A DNA stretch of 64,000 nucleotides. Source: Pseudomonas furukawaii. Its GTDB lineage: Bacteria > Pseudomonadota > Gammaproteobacteria > Pseudomonadales > Pseudomonadaceae. The stretch is from NCBI RefSeq assembly GCF_002355475.1, contig NZ_AP014862.1, positions 3,038,001-3,102,000 on the forward strand, written 5' to 3'. Both the position numbers and the translations under genes were made by a program. Below, piece by piece: positions 19,404 to 28,504 of this stretch. Each line of letters opens with the position of its first letter. Position 1 is the stretch's first letter. The notes beneath the pieces were generated by a model that did not search any database, was not told the origin of the DNA, and saw nothing but the letters and a program-made list of their open reading frames with translations.

Positions 19404-20507
19404 ATGCGTCGTCACCGCTCGTATCTCAACCTCGGAATGGGTGCCTGCCTATCGGCCTGGATAGCGGCCGCCGCAGCGGATTCCCCTAGCGTGCATGTGT
19501 ACAACTGGTATGACTATATCGGTCCCACAACCCTGAAAGACTTCAAGCGCGACACGGGCATCATGCCCATCTACGACACCTTCGACAGCGCTGAAATCCT
19601 GGAGAGCAAGCTGCTCACCGGCGGTAGCGGTTACGACGTGGTGGTAGCCAGCAACTTCAGTCTGCCGACGCTGATCAAGGCCGGCGTCCTCGAGCCCCTG
19701 GATCCCGCCAAACTCCCGAACCTCAAGCACATAGACCCTGAGCTGCTGGCCAAGCTGGCCAGCAACGATCCGGGCAACCGCTATGCCGTGCCTTACATGT
19801 GGGGCACCAATGGTATCGGCTACAACGTCGACAAGGTCCGCGCCGCCCTCGGCGAGCAGGCCCCGGTGGACTCCTGGGATCTGCTGTTCAAGGAGGAAAA
19901 TCTGGCCAGGCTCAGCCAGTGCGGCGTCGCCTTGCTCGACTCGCCCTCCGAGATACTGCCCATCGTCCTGCAGTACCTGGGGCTGCCACCCAACAGCAAT
20001 AACCCCGACGATTACCAGAAGGCCGAGGCGCTGCTGCTCAAGCTGCGTCCGCACATCGCCTACTTCAACTCGTCCAAATTCATCACCGACCTGTCCAACG
20101 GCGATATCTGCGTGGCGGTGGGCTGGGCCGGCGGCATGCTGGACGCCAAGGCCAACGCCGTGCAGGCCGGTAACGGCGTGCGCATCGAATACAGCCTGCC
20201 GAAGGAAGGCGCGCCGCTGTGGTTCGACACCCTGGTACTGCTCAAGCAGGCGCCCCACCCCGCCCAGGGGCTGGCCTTCATCGACTACCTGATGCGCCCG
20301 GAAGTCATCGCGCCGATTACCGACTACCTGCGCTACCCCAACGGCAACCGCAGCGCGACGCCCCTGGTCAGCGCCGAGACCCGCAACAACCCGGCCGTTT
20401 ATCCGTCGGCAGAGACCATGGCCAGGTTGTTCACCCTGGAGCCCCTGCCGAAGAAGACCGAGCGCATCCGCACCCGCGTCTGGAGCAAGGTGAAGAGCGG
20501 CCAGTGA
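19404..20507 (+). CDS. periplasmic polyamine-binding protein, SpuD/PotF-like
   Basis: I choose the ATG at 19404 (367 residues) because AGGAG precedes it and a signal peptide follows (cut near AAAADS). The mature protein matches spermidine/putrescine-binding proteins (VYNWYDYIGP at the start, PYMWGTNGIGYN, VAVGWAGG). It should capture a polyamine in the periplasm. No ABC ATPase or permease genes are nearby, so it must share a distant transporter or act as a sensor. It is followed 33 bp later by a DmpA-like peptidase, suggesting one transcript. Confidence 0.85.
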   Translation: MRRHRSYLNLGMGACLSAWIAAAAADSPSVHVYNWYDYIGPTTLKDFKRDTGIMPIYDTFDSAEILESKLLTGGSGYDVVVASNFSLPTLIKAGVLEPLDPAKLPNLKHIDPELLAKLASNDPGNRYAVPYMWGTNGIGYNVDKVRAALGEQAPVDSWDLLFKEENLARLSQCGVALLDSPSEILPIVLQYLGLPPNSNNPDDYQKAEALLLKLRPHIAYFNSSKFITDLSNGDICVAVGWAGGMLDAKANAVQAGNGVRIEYSLPKEGAPLWFDTLVLLKQAPHPAQGLAFIDYLMRPEVIAPITDYLRYPNGNRSATPLVSAETRNNPAVYPSAETMARLFTLEPLPKKTERIRTRVWSKVKSGQ

Positions 20508-20540
20508 ACCACCCGGACATTTCCTGAAATCCACCTGACC

Positions 20541-21686
20541 ATGAGAGAGACCATGAAATCTCGTGCCCGCGATCTGCAAATCCAATTCGGCCAACTGCAA
20601 CCCGGCCCCCTCAACGCCATCACCGATGTACCCGGCGTCCGCGTCGGTCACAGCAATGTGCGGGGGCGCACAGCCAACGGCCGCGACATCAATACCGGCG
20701 TCACTGTGATAGAGCCACGTGCGGGTTCCACCACCCAGCAGCCATGTTTCGCTGGCGTGCACATCCTCAACGGCAATGGCGATGCCACGGGCCTGGAGTG
20801 GATTCGCGAGGCCGGCCTGCTGACCAGCCCGATCGCCTTCACCAACACCCACAGCGTTGGTGTGGTGCGCGACGCGCTGGTTGCCCTGGACCGCCAGGAT
20901 CGGCCCGATGACGGGCGCCTGTACTGGAACATGCCGGTGGTGCTGGAAACCTTCGACGGCCTGCTCAATGACATCAACGGCTTCCACGTACGCGCCGAGC
21001 ATGTGGCCGAAGCCCTGGACCGCGCCGTCGGCGGCCCGGTGGCCGAAGGTGCGGTCGGCGGTGGCAGCGGCATGATCTGCCACGAGTACAAGGGCGGCAT
21101 CGGCACCGCCTCGCGACGTCTGAGCGCCGCGCAGGGCGGCTGGACAGTCGGCGCCATAGTCCAGGCCAACCACGGCACGCGCCGCGAGTTGCGCGTCGAT
21201 GGCTATCCGGTGGGACGCTACATGGAAAAGGCCACCTCGCCGTTCCTCCGTGCCGATCTGCCGCATCCCGGCATGGGCTCGATCGTGGTCTGCCTGGCCA
21301 CCGATGCGCCGCTGCTGCCGCACCAGTGCACCCGCCTGGCCCAGCGCGCCAGCATCGGCATCGCCCGCACCGGCGGAGGTAACGAAGACTGCAGCGGCGA
21401 TATCTTCGTCGCCTTCTCCACCGGCAACCAGCAGCTTGAGGCAACCGCTTACGAGCGCAAGGGCGCCTTCACCTGCGACGGCCTGCGCATGGTCAACAAC
21501 GACCATATCGGCGACTTGTTCCTCGCTGCCTCGGAGGCCGTGGAGGAAGCCATCATCAATGCGCTGTTGGCAGCCACCACCACCGAAGGAAATGGCCACA
21601 CGGCACGTGGACTGGACGCCGCCACACTGTTGAAAGCCCTGCGTCAGGCCGGCTGGCCAGGGGCCGAGCGAGGCGATCTGAACTAG
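20541..21686 (+). CDS. DmpA/P1-family self-processing aminopeptidase (MEROPS S58)
   Basis: The 381-residue protein matches L-aminopeptidase D-Ala-esterase/amidase DmpA and beta-peptidyl aminopeptidases. These Ntn-type hydrolases cut themselves before a serine; the expected site is Gly246-Ser247 (PHPGMGSIVVCLATDAP), close to position 249/250 in DmpA. The N-terminal GVRVGH and central GGGSGMICHEYKGG motifs are present. No signal peptide is seen. Its pairing with a polyamine-binding protein suggests a gamma-glutamyl- or beta-aminoacyl-polyamine substrate, which is only an inference. Confidence 0.87.
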   Translation: MRETMKSRARDLQIQFGQLQPGPLNAITDVPGVRVGHSNVRGRTANGRDINTGVTVIEPRAGSTTQQPCFAGVHILNGNGDATGLEWIREAGLLTSPIAFTNTHSVGVVRDALVALDRQDRPDDGRLYWNMPVVLETFDGLLNDINGFHVRAEHVAEALDRAVGGPVAEGAVGGGSGMICHEYKGGIGTASRRLSAAQGGWTVGAIVQANHGTRRELRVDGYPVGRYMEKATSPFLRADLPHPGMGSIVVCLATDAPLLPHQCTRLAQRASIGIARTGGGNEDCSGDIFVAFSTGNQQLEATAYERKGAFTCDGLRMVNNDHIGDLFLAASEAVEEAIINALLAATTTEGNGHTARGLDAATLLKALRQAGWPGAERGDLN

Positions 21687-21714
21687 CCGATCCGGGGAGC
21701 CTTCGTTAACAGCA

Positions 21715-21798
21715 GTACACCACTTGGTTGTGCTCCAGGTGGTGTACCAATCGAGGCAGCCTGGACGATCGATGGTGGAAAACGCTCTGCGGTTTTCC
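21715..21798. repeat. two hairpins downstream of the peptidase gene
   Basis: GTACACCAC (21715-21723) and GTGGTGTAC (21739-21747) form a perfect 9-bp stem with a 15-base loop. GGAAAAC (21777-21783) and GTTTTCC (21792-21798) form a second, 7-bp stem. Neither has a T-tail. The rest of 21687-21949 shows no supported gene. Confidence 0.55.
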
Positions 21799-21949
21799 AT
21801 ACGCGAACTGAAGGAACAGCCACGTGACTTGCGTCCGAGTCTCACCTTCGGCGAATGGCTTCCTGATCGCCCCCGCTGCGACCTCGGTGATCGGAAGGCT
21901 AGCGGCCTGTCGAAGACTGCGGCCACAGCCTCTGTGCTCAGTCACGCTC

Positions 21950-23215
21950 TCATCCCGTACGCGCCGTAGGCAGCGCTTGGCCCTGCTTGAGGTTGAACTC
22001 CAGGGTGTATCGGCTACTTCCCGGCGTCGTGAACGTATGGCGCACTGTCCAACCCAAGTGATCGGCCACGCGCTTGACGATGGACAAACTCAAGCCGAGC
22101 TCGTTGGTGTCGTCATGAGCACGTGGCGGACCATCGAATCGGCCTCTTTCGGGGGCGTCCGGTCCCCGGGTTCCGTTGTGCTCGATGGCGATCCCGCTGG
22201 CGTTCAGATGGACGGCTATCACGCCGCCTTCAGCGTGCAGGCAGGCATTTCGCAGGAGGTGGTTCAGCGCGATGGCAACCAACTCCGGAATGGCGGGAAC
22301 CTGCACGTCCTCAGTCGCGATCAACCTGATCTCCAGGGGTTTACCCGCCAGCAACGGTTGCCAACGTTCCAGCTCCTGCTCGATCAGCGGGCGCAGGGCG
22401 ATGCGGAGGGGGTGCGTACTCTCGGGAACCCGCGCCAGCTCCAACAGGGCGGTCATCTGCCGCGTGATATCCGCCGCGTTATGCCGAATATGCTCAGTTA
22501 TCGTCAGCAACCTGGGATGACGCCTCAATCGCCGTCCCAGCACCTCCGAGGCGGCGAGCATGATCGTCAGTGGTGTACGCAGTTCATGACTGATGTCAGC
22601 GGTGAACCAGCGCTCACGCTGGAGCGCATGGCTGAGCTGATGGGTGCGGTCCTCGATCGCGCGAGCCAACACACCGATCTCGTCGACTGCATCAAGGCCG
22701 GGAAGCGCTACCTCACGCCCTTCGTCCTGTACTGCGGAGGCCAGTTCGGTCAGGGGGAGAATCACCCGGCTTGCACTGGCCCGTCCGATCAGCAACGCCA
22801 ATGCGAGGCCGCCCAGAAACGCCAGGCTCAAGGCAAGATAGGTACGGTCCTCAATCGCTTCGAAATCGCTTTCGTCATCCACTACCGCATAGCGCTGGCC
22901 GTCCGCCTCACTGATCAACGCGTGCAGCGTCCGACCGTTCAGACGCAATTCGTGGACACCCGGAGTCAACCGCTGCAAGGGCGGCGGGATCTGCTGGCCG
23001 ACGTAGAGGTTCAGGTCGCTCGCCTGCAGCTGCGCCGCACTGTTCGAGCCTGACGTCCAGGACTCGGCGACGCGCGTGAGACGCTTGTCGATCAACTGGT
23101 GTTCGATTAGCTCAATCACGAAGAAAGCCGAGCCCGCGAACACGCCACCGATGATCGCCGCCAAGAGCACAAAGGCAGCAACCATTCGGCCACGAATCGA
23201 ATTACGGTTCTTCAT
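21950..23215 (-). CDS. orphan sensor histidine kinase
   Basis: The 421-residue inner-membrane kinase has membrane helices at about 11-35 and 125-145 around a small periplasmic domain, a HAMP segment, and an H-box with His210 (ADISHELRTPL). The ATP-binding part keeps an N-box (LNHLLRNACLHAE) but its G1 box reads IEHNGTRG instead of DxGxG and the G2 box is LGLSLSI. Weak or altered ATP binding is possible. No response regulator gene is adjacent on either side, unusual for this class. Confidence 0.83.
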   Translation of the reverse strand: MKNRNSIRGRMVAAFVLLAAIIGGVFAGSAFFVIELIEHQLIDKRLTRVAESWTSGSNSAAQLQASDLNLYVGQQIPPPLQRLTPGVHELRLNGRTLHALISEADGQRYAVVDDESDFEAIEDRTYLALSLAFLGGLALALLIGRASASRVILPLTELASAVQDEGREVALPGLDAVDEIGVLARAIEDRTHQLSHALQRERWFTADISHELRTPLTIMLAASEVLGRRLRRHPRLLTITEHIRHNAADITRQMTALLELARVPESTHPLRIALRPLIEQELERWQPLLAGKPLEIRLIATEDVQVPAIPELVAIALNHLLRNACLHAEGGVIAVHLNASGIAIEHNGTRGPDAPERGRFDGPPRAHDDTNELGLSLSIVKRVADHLGWTVRHTFTTPGSSRYTLEFNLKQGQALPTARTG

Positions 23216-23426
23216 CCACAGCTACCCGGCAACAACCCGTTCTGGGTGTGTTTCAAAGCTTAGGTCGGGACAGCGTGAACACCGCGTGGCAAGCCTGCCC
23301 AAGCGACGCAGCGCTACCCGGGCAGGACCAGCGGTTGCCGAGGTGTCAGGTTGCGGCGAACTGCAGGGGCGCGCGGTCCATGAGCGTCAATCTGCGGATG
23401 GATCGCCCGTCGAGAGTGCTGCCCTG

Positions 23427-24335
23427 TCAGCTCTCGGTCACCAGGTCCGTGACCAGCTGGCGGAGCCAGCCATGGGCGGGGTCGGGATCGCGGCGCGGGT
23501 GCCAGACCATCCTGAAGTCGAAGGGCGGGATCGCCAGGGGCGGCTCGAACACCTTCAGGCGTGGGTCGGCGTCGATGCCCGCCAGGTTGCGCCGCGCCAC
23601 GGTCAGCACGAGGTCGGTGCCCGCGATCAGTTCATTGGCGACGCTCCAGTGGGGCAGCAGTACGGAGACGCGCCGGCTCAGTCCTTCAAGGGCCAGAACC
23701 GGGTCTATCTCCCCGTCGGCGGCGGCCCGCACGGCCACCAGGACGTGGGGCCTGGCCAGCCAGGCTTCACGACTGAGCACGCCGCTTTCGGGCAAGGTCG
23801 AGGCGTCCGCCAGGCAGGCGAAGCTTTCGGTGAACAGCGTCTGGCTGCGCAATGAGGCGGGCCCAGGGTCGGGAAAGACCCCCAGTGCCAGGTCGGTCTC
23901 GCCATCCATCACGTCAGCCAGCATCGCCTCGCGGCTCGCCTGGCTCACTGCCAGTTCGACGCCAGGGGCCATCTGGCGCAGGGTCCGCACCAGGCCGGGC
24001 AGCACGACCCGCGCACCGTAGTCCGACATGGCCAGGCGGAAGGTCCGCTCCGCCCGGCTCGGATCGAACCGTGGCGGTTCCAGCAGCGCCCCGAGTTGAC
24101 CGAGCGCTTCGGTCAGCGGCTGCATCAGTTCGTGGGCCCTGGCGGTCAGCTCCAGCTTGCCCGAACGACGAACCAGCAAGGGGTCATCGAACAGCTTGCG
24201 CAGATGGGCCAGGGCGTGGCTGACGGCGGGCTGGCTCCGGTGCAGGCGCAGGGCTGCGCGGGAGATGTGCTTTTCCACCAGCAGGGCATGGAGAGTGACC
24301 AGCAGGTTCAGGTCGATGCGTCGAAGATTATTCAT
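23427..24335 (-). CDS. LysR-family transcriptional regulator
   Basis: The 302-residue protein opens with the NodD-type LysR start (RRIDLNLLVTLHALL) and a winged helix with HRSQPAVSHALAHLR. It is divergent from a small DUF606 membrane protein, with 96 bp between starts and CGAATT-rich inverted repeats there, so it probably regulates that transporter. Confidence 0.87.
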   Translation of the reverse strand: MNNLRRIDLNLLVTLHALLVEKHISRAALRLHRSQPAVSHALAHLRKLFDDPLLVRRSGKLELTARAHELMQPLTEALGQLGALLEPPRFDPSRAERTFRLAMSDYGARVVLPGLVRTLRQMAPGVELAVSQASREAMLADVMDGETDLALGVFPDPGPASLRSQTLFTESFACLADASTLPESGVLSREAWLARPHVLVAVRAAADGEIDPVLALEGLSRRVSVLLPHWSVANELIAGTDLVLTVARRNLAGIDADPRLKVFEPPLAIPPFDFRMVWHPRRDPDPAHGWLRQLVTDLVTES

Positions 24336-24361
24336 TTGACGAATTTAAGGCTGCTCGATTA

Positions 24362-24375
24362 CGAATTTCCATTCG
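24362..24375. promoter_or_regulatory. CGAAT / ATTCG dyad between LysR and DUF606 genes
   Basis: CGAAT-TTCC-ATTCG (24362-24375) lies in the divergent promoter, and further CGAATT copies occur at about 24338 and 24374. It is a likely binding site of the LysR protein. Confidence 0.45.
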
Positions 24376-24431
24376 AATTTCTGATGCACCAATACTCCCT
24401 CAGTCAGAACGGACACGCCTGAGGTGACTCC

Positions 24432-24974
24432 ATGAACTCCCCGATCCCCCTTACCGCCCTCGCATTGGCTTGCGCGGCCCTGGTTGCCGGCGCCCTGGTT
24501 CCCTTCCAGGCCGGCAGCAATGCAGCCCTCGGTCGGGCCCTCGGTCACCCGCTCTGGGCGACCGTGACATCCCTGCTGGTGAGCCTGCTGGTGGTCCTGC
24601 CGGTGCTCCTCGCCATGCGCGTGCCGGCGCCGCTCCTGGGGCCTGCCGCCCAGTTGCCCGCCTGGGCCTGGCTCGGTGGCGTCGCCGGGGTCATCTACAT
24701 CACTGCCGCGCTGTTGCTGACTCCCCGGGTCGGAGCCGGAAACTTCATCGTCTGCGTGATCGCCGGACAAATGCTCGCCTCCCTGCTGATCGACCATTTC
24801 GGCCTGATGGGTTTACCGGTCAAGCAGGCCAACGGTGGGAGGATTCTCGGGGTCGCGCTGATCCTCGCCGGCATGCTGGTGGTGCAATGGACTACCCGCA
24901 GCGAGAGTTCGCCGCCTTCCGGGCCGGCCTCCGCGAACCTGTCCGCTGCCACGACGACGTCGGGCGCACCTTAA
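24432..24974 (+). CDS. DUF606 / YdcZ-type drug-metabolite-transporter half-protein
   Basis: The 180-residue protein is almost wholly hydrophobic with about five membrane helices, including the family-typical PFQAGSNAALGRALG near the start and GNFIVCVIAGQMLASLLIDHFGL. DUF606 proteins are single-repeat relatives of EamA exporters and probably work as dimers. Substrate unknown; control by the divergent LysR gene is likely. Confidence 0.83.
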   Translation: MNSPIPLTALALACAALVAGALVPFQAGSNAALGRALGHPLWATVTSLLVSLLVVLPVLLAMRVPAPLLGPAAQLPAWAWLGGVAGVIYITAALLLTPRVGAGNFIVCVIAGQMLASLLIDHFGLMGLPVKQANGGRILGVALILAGMLVVQWTTRSESSPPSGPASANLSAATTTSGAP

Positions 24975-25064
24975 AATGAGCTGAATTTTCCTACCCCGGC
25001 CATCCTCGGAGCTGACACGCCGCGCTATCCTGTTGCGCCCATTTCCATCAGGTCCGTTGTCCCG

Positions 25065-27011
25065 ATGTCCGCAGTCGCTTCCCCGGAAACCCTTCCCGCC
25101 GTCCTGGCCGGCCCCATCCTGCGTCGGCTGGAGCCACAGCGCCTGGTGCTCTGGCTGGTGGGGTCGACGGCGTTGGAACCGGTGCTGCGGCTGACGACGG
25201 CGGAGCGGAACCGGGAGTTCCAGCTGGGCGGCGATGCCTGTCGGATCCTGCCCTTGGGGCAGCACGCCTTCGTCCACCTGATCGACCTGAAGCTCGACGA
25301 GCCGCTGCCGCTGGACCAGGAAATCGCCTACGACCTGCTCATCGACGGCCGGGGCATCGCCGACTGGGCGCCGCACCTGCTCTATGGCCACGAGCGGCTG
25401 CCGGCCTTCGTGCTGCGTTCGCGCATCGACCAGTTGCTCCACGGCTCGTGCCGCAAGCCCCATCACCCGGCGGCGGACGGGCTGCTCTGCGCGGATCGCC
25501 TGCTGGCGGCGGGCCCCGCGCCCGAGCAGCGTCCCGCGCTGCTGATGCTGACCGGCGACCAGGTCTATGCCGACGACGTGGCCGGCCCCATGTTGCGAGC
25601 CATCCACCAGTTGATCGAGCGACTGGGGCTGTTCGGCGAGCAGCTGGAAGGCGCCGTGGTGGCCGACAGCGAGGCGCTCTTCCGCCATCCGGCCGGCTAT
25701 TACCACCGCGCCGACCTCCTGCCGGCCCTGGAAAGCAACGAATCCCTGCGTGAGCGCTTCTTCGGCGGCGCCCGCAAGCCCATCTTCACCAGCAGCAATG
25801 CCGAGAATCACCTGGTGACCCTGGCCGAGGTCATCGCCATGTACCTGCTGGTCTGGTCGCCGCTGCCCTGGGCCCTGGTCGACCCGGAGATGCCCGAACT
25901 GGATGCGGATAAACGCGCGCGCTACCAGTTGGAGGAGCAGCGCCTGGCCGGCTTCCGCGAGGGACTGCCCGGTGTCGCCCGGGTGCTGGCGCACCTGCCG
26001 ACGCTGATGATCTTCGACGACCACGACATCACCGACGACTGGAACCTCTCCGCCCAGTGGGAGCTGACCGCCTACGGCCATCCCTTCTCCAAGCGCATCA
26101 TCGGCAATGCCCTGCTGGCCTACCTGCTCTGCCAGGGCTGGGGCAACGACCCGGATGCCTTCGACGTGCTGCAGGACGACCTTGGCCAGCTCTGTGCCGA
26201 ACGGGACGCCGCCGGCCGGCTCGACAGCGCCCTGCTCGACGCCCTCATTGACCGGCTGCTGAGCTTCAATCGCTGGCAGTACGTGCTGCCCAGCACGCCG
26301 GCCCTGGTGGTGCTGGACACCCGCACGCGGCGCTGGCGCAGTGAGATCGACCTCAAGCGCCCCTCCGGCCTGCTGGACTGGGAGGCCCTGTCGGAGTTGC
26401 AGCAGGAACTGCTGGACCACCCCTCCGCCATCGTCGTCTCCCCGGCGCCGGTGTTCGGGGTCAAGCTGATCGAAACGGTGCAGCGGATCTTCAGCTTCTT
26501 CGGCCATCCGCTGCTGGTGGATGCGGAGAACTGGATGGCCCATCGCGGCGCGGCCCAGGTGATCCTGAACATCTTCCGTCACTCCCGCACGCCGGGCTGC
26601 TACACCATCCTCTCCGGCGACGTGCACTACTCCTTCGTCTACCAGGTGCGTATCCGCCACCGTCGGCAGGGGCCCACCCTCTGGCAGGTCACCAGCAGCG
26701 GCGTGAAGAACGAATTCCCCCGTCGCCTGCTGGACCTGTTCGACCGCCTCAACCGCTGGCTCTACGCCCCGCGCTCGCCGCTCAACTGGTTCACCCAGCG
26801 GCGGCCGATGAAGGTGACGCCGCTGACGCCAGAACACAGCCAGGCTGGCGAGCGCCTGTGGAACTCCGCCGGCCTGGGCCAGGTGTTCTTCGACGAGGGA
26901 GGCCGGCCGACGCGCATCTACCAGCTCAACGCCGATGGCCGCGAGCCCACCCAATTCCTGGAGGATCGCGACGAGCAGGCCGCCGAGCGATCCGTGCTGT
27001 CGCAACACTGA
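25065..27011 (+). CDS. PhoD-like metallophosphoesterase
   Basis: The 648-residue protein carries the metal-binding motifs of alkaline phosphatase D-type phosphoesterases: TGDQVYADD near residue 165, FDDHDITDDW near 318 and SGDVHYSF near 525. Unlike secreted PhoD it has no Tat or Sec signal, so it probably acts in the cytoplasm on an unknown phosphodiester. A long N-terminal region precedes the catalytic part. The truncated haemoglobin gene starts 11 bp after its stop, implying one transcript. Confidence 0.83.
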   Translation: MSAVASPETLPAVLAGPILRRLEPQRLVLWLVGSTALEPVLRLTTAERNREFQLGGDACRILPLGQHAFVHLIDLKLDEPLPLDQEIAYDLLIDGRGIADWAPHLLYGHERLPAFVLRSRIDQLLHGSCRKPHHPAADGLLCADRLLAAGPAPEQRPALLMLTGDQVYADDVAGPMLRAIHQLIERLGLFGEQLEGAVVADSEALFRHPAGYYHRADLLPALESNESLRERFFGGARKPIFTSSNAENHLVTLAEVIAMYLLVWSPLPWALVDPEMPELDADKRARYQLEEQRLAGFREGLPGVARVLAHLPTLMIFDDHDITDDWNLSAQWELTAYGHPFSKRIIGNALLAYLLCQGWGNDPDAFDVLQDDLGQLCAERDAAGRLDSALLDALIDRLLSFNRWQYVLPSTPALVVLDTRTRRWRSEIDLKRPSGLLDWEALSELQQELLDHPSAIVVSPAPVFGVKLIETVQRIFSFFGHPLLVDAENWMAHRGAAQVILNIFRHSRTPGCYTILSGDVHYSFVYQVRIRHRRQGPTLWQVTSSGVKNEFPRRLLDLFDRLNRWLYAPRSPLNWFTQRRPMKVTPLTPEHSQAGERLWNSAGLGQVFFDEGGRPTRIYQLNADGREPTQFLEDRDEQAAERSVLSQH

Positions 27012-27022
27012 CTGGAGCCACC

Positions 27023-27445
27023 ATGAACCCATCCCCTCCCTTCGGCACCGGCGATGCCTCCTACCAGGCCGCCGGCGGCATCGATGGCCTGCGCCGCCTG
27101 GTGGACGACTTCTACCGGCTCATGGACGAGCTGCCCGAGGCCGCCGACCTGCGTCGCCTGCACCCGGAAAGCCTGGAGCAGTCCCGGGACAAGCTGGCCT
27201 GCTTCCTCAGCGGCTGGCTGGGCGGCCCCCGGCTGTTCAGCGAGAAGTACGGCTCCATCTCCATCCCGTCCTTCCACGCCCAATGGCCGGTGGACGAGGC
27301 CCTCAGCGAGGCTTGGCTGGGCTGCATGGCCCGGGCCATCGCCCTGCAACCCTTCTCCCCCGACTTCGCCGAGTACCTGCTGGCGCAGCTGCGGGTGCCC
27401 GCCCAGCGGGTGGTGCAGGCCAGCCGGGCGCGGCACGGGCTCTAA
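27023..27445 (+). CDS. group II truncated haemoglobin
   Basis: I start at the ATG at 27023 (140 residues), preceded by GGAG; the open frame upstream overlaps the phosphoesterase. Features of group II (TrHbO-type) globins are the GGIDGLRRLVDDFY start, GGPRLFSEKYG, a proximal histidine (His85 in FHAQWPVDEA) and the G8 tryptophan (Trp98 in AWLGCM). It should bind haem and O2 or NO, probably in detoxification. Cotranscription with the PhoD-like gene is likely. Confidence 0.87.
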   Translation: MNPSPPFGTGDASYQAAGGIDGLRRLVDDFYRLMDELPEAADLRRLHPESLEQSRDKLACFLSGWLGGPRLFSEKYGSISIPSFHAQWPVDEALSEAWLGCMARAIALQPFSPDFAEYLLAQLRVPAQRVVQASRARHGL

Positions 27446-27738
27446 TCGAGGCCAGGTAATTCTCCGGCCGGGAACGCCTGCCGCTCGCTGAGGCGCTCAT
27501 GACGTTCAAGTTTTTCCTGACGAAACCAGGAAAATCATAATTCCGGCCGGTTTTGACATTTTTTTTGTAACTCCCCCAGGTGCGCGCAGCGCACCCTACG
27601 CGGCCGAACAGAAGCACCGCCGAACCTGCGACCAAGGCGCACGCTGCGCGAAGCGCACCCCTTGGGCTGAATCACTTGGGGAAGTTTCCGAAACCAACTT
27701 GCCTGGCTTGTTCGGGGACAGTCGCATTTCTAAGGTGC

Positions 27739-27988
27739 CCCGGTCGCGGTCAAGCCGCGACCGGGTTTAGCGACCTGCAACCACGTGTGTGTTCTGCCTA
27801 CGGTTCCAGCGGGAAACGACGGACGTTTCCTGCGGAACCGCTCCAGTGTGCGGTTCCTTACACTGCACGCCCCCTATGGCAGGCCGCGCGGGGAGACCCT
27901 TCGGGGTCTGCCGGCCCGTGGTCCGGTTCGCTAACCCCGTTGCGGTCTGCCACCCCTTTCGATTAGCGACGACGGTGGCAGCTCCTCA
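27739..27988 (+). ncRNA. highly structured leader of the BRO-N gene, possible C4-like antisense control RNA
   Basis: This region has a perfect 11-bp hairpin (27739-27765), a long hairpin with one bulge (27802-27839), a CAGTGT/ACACTG stem (27844-27865) and a TTCG-capped hairpin (27894-27909). GGGTTTAGCGACC (27763-27775) is complementary to GGTTCGCTAACCC (27925-27937). TCGCTAA (27928-27934) can also pair with TTAGCGA (27963-27969), while CTGCCACC (27947-27954) pairs with GGTGGCAG (27974-27981), an interleaved order. The layout resembles phage P1 C4 RNA, which silences an antirepressor by antisense pairing. The RNA identity is inference. The stretch 27446-27738 before it holds only repeat-like GC-rich sequence. 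Confidence 0.5.
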
Positions 27989-28008
27989 ATCAACCACGGA
28001 GTTCCACC

Positions 28009-28494
28009 ATGCACGATGCTTATGTCCCCACACACTTCGTTCGTCACAACCGTCCCCTGCGGGGCGTGCTGATCGATAACCAGCCCTGGTTCAGCGCCTA
28101 CGACTTCGCCCGCCTGCTGGGGCTGCACCATCCCCAGGCCCTGCACCGCCGACTGAGGCCCTTCGATACCCGGCGGGTGAACTTCATGAACGCCTCAGGC
28201 GGCGTGGAGGCCGTGCAGGTCATCAGCGAGGCGGGCCTGTACAAGGCGCTGGTGCGCTTCGGCCATCCCGAGTGCCAGGGGCTTGAGGAATGGTTGAGCC
28301 GCGAGGCGATTCCGCTGCTCCGTGACCGCCATGACGACGACTGCTGCCATCCGCGCCGGATAGTGCTGAGCTGGCAATCCCAGCGGCTCCTGCTGCTGGA
28401 CTGGCAGGGGGAACTCTGGATGCCCTGGATCGAGGTGCCCCGTTACATGCACGCCGAGGCCGCCGGCCTCGATTACCCCCTCGCGAAGGTTTAG
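28009..28494 (+). CDS. BRO-N domain protein (phage antirepressor-like)
   Basis: The 161-residue protein has a BRO-N fold over its first 105 residues (VLIDNQPWFSAYDFARLLGL, VISEAGLYKALVRFGHPE, WLSREAIPLLR). BRO-N domains are DNA-binding modules of phage antirepressors, but no prophage is present here. The C-terminal part is short and unfamiliar. GGAG precedes the ATG by 8 bp. The gene lies between two copies of a structured element sharing a 15-base string, so control at RNA level is likely. Confidence 0.8.
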   Translation: MHDAYVPTHFVRHNRPLRGVLIDNQPWFSAYDFARLLGLHHPQALHRRLRPFDTRRVNFMNASGGVEAVQVISEAGLYKALVRFGHPECQGLEEWLSREAIPLLRDRHDDDCCHPRRIVLSWQSQRLLLLDWQGELWMPWIEVPRYMHAEAAGLDYPLAKV

Positions 28495-28504
28495 GTCCCC
28501 CGCT

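Noticed and set aside
19449-21926. Minus-strand frame of over 800 codons opposite the spuD-like and peptidase genes
   Set aside because: Antisense shadow of two genes with clear family motifs.
21706-21945. Minus-strand frame of 79 codons after the histidine kinase
   Set aside because: It reads through two hairpins, has no ribosome site and no family resemblance.
24813-27032. Minus-strand frame of over 700 codons opposite the PhoD-like gene
   Set aside because: Antisense shadow; the plus-strand gene has complete catalytic motifs.
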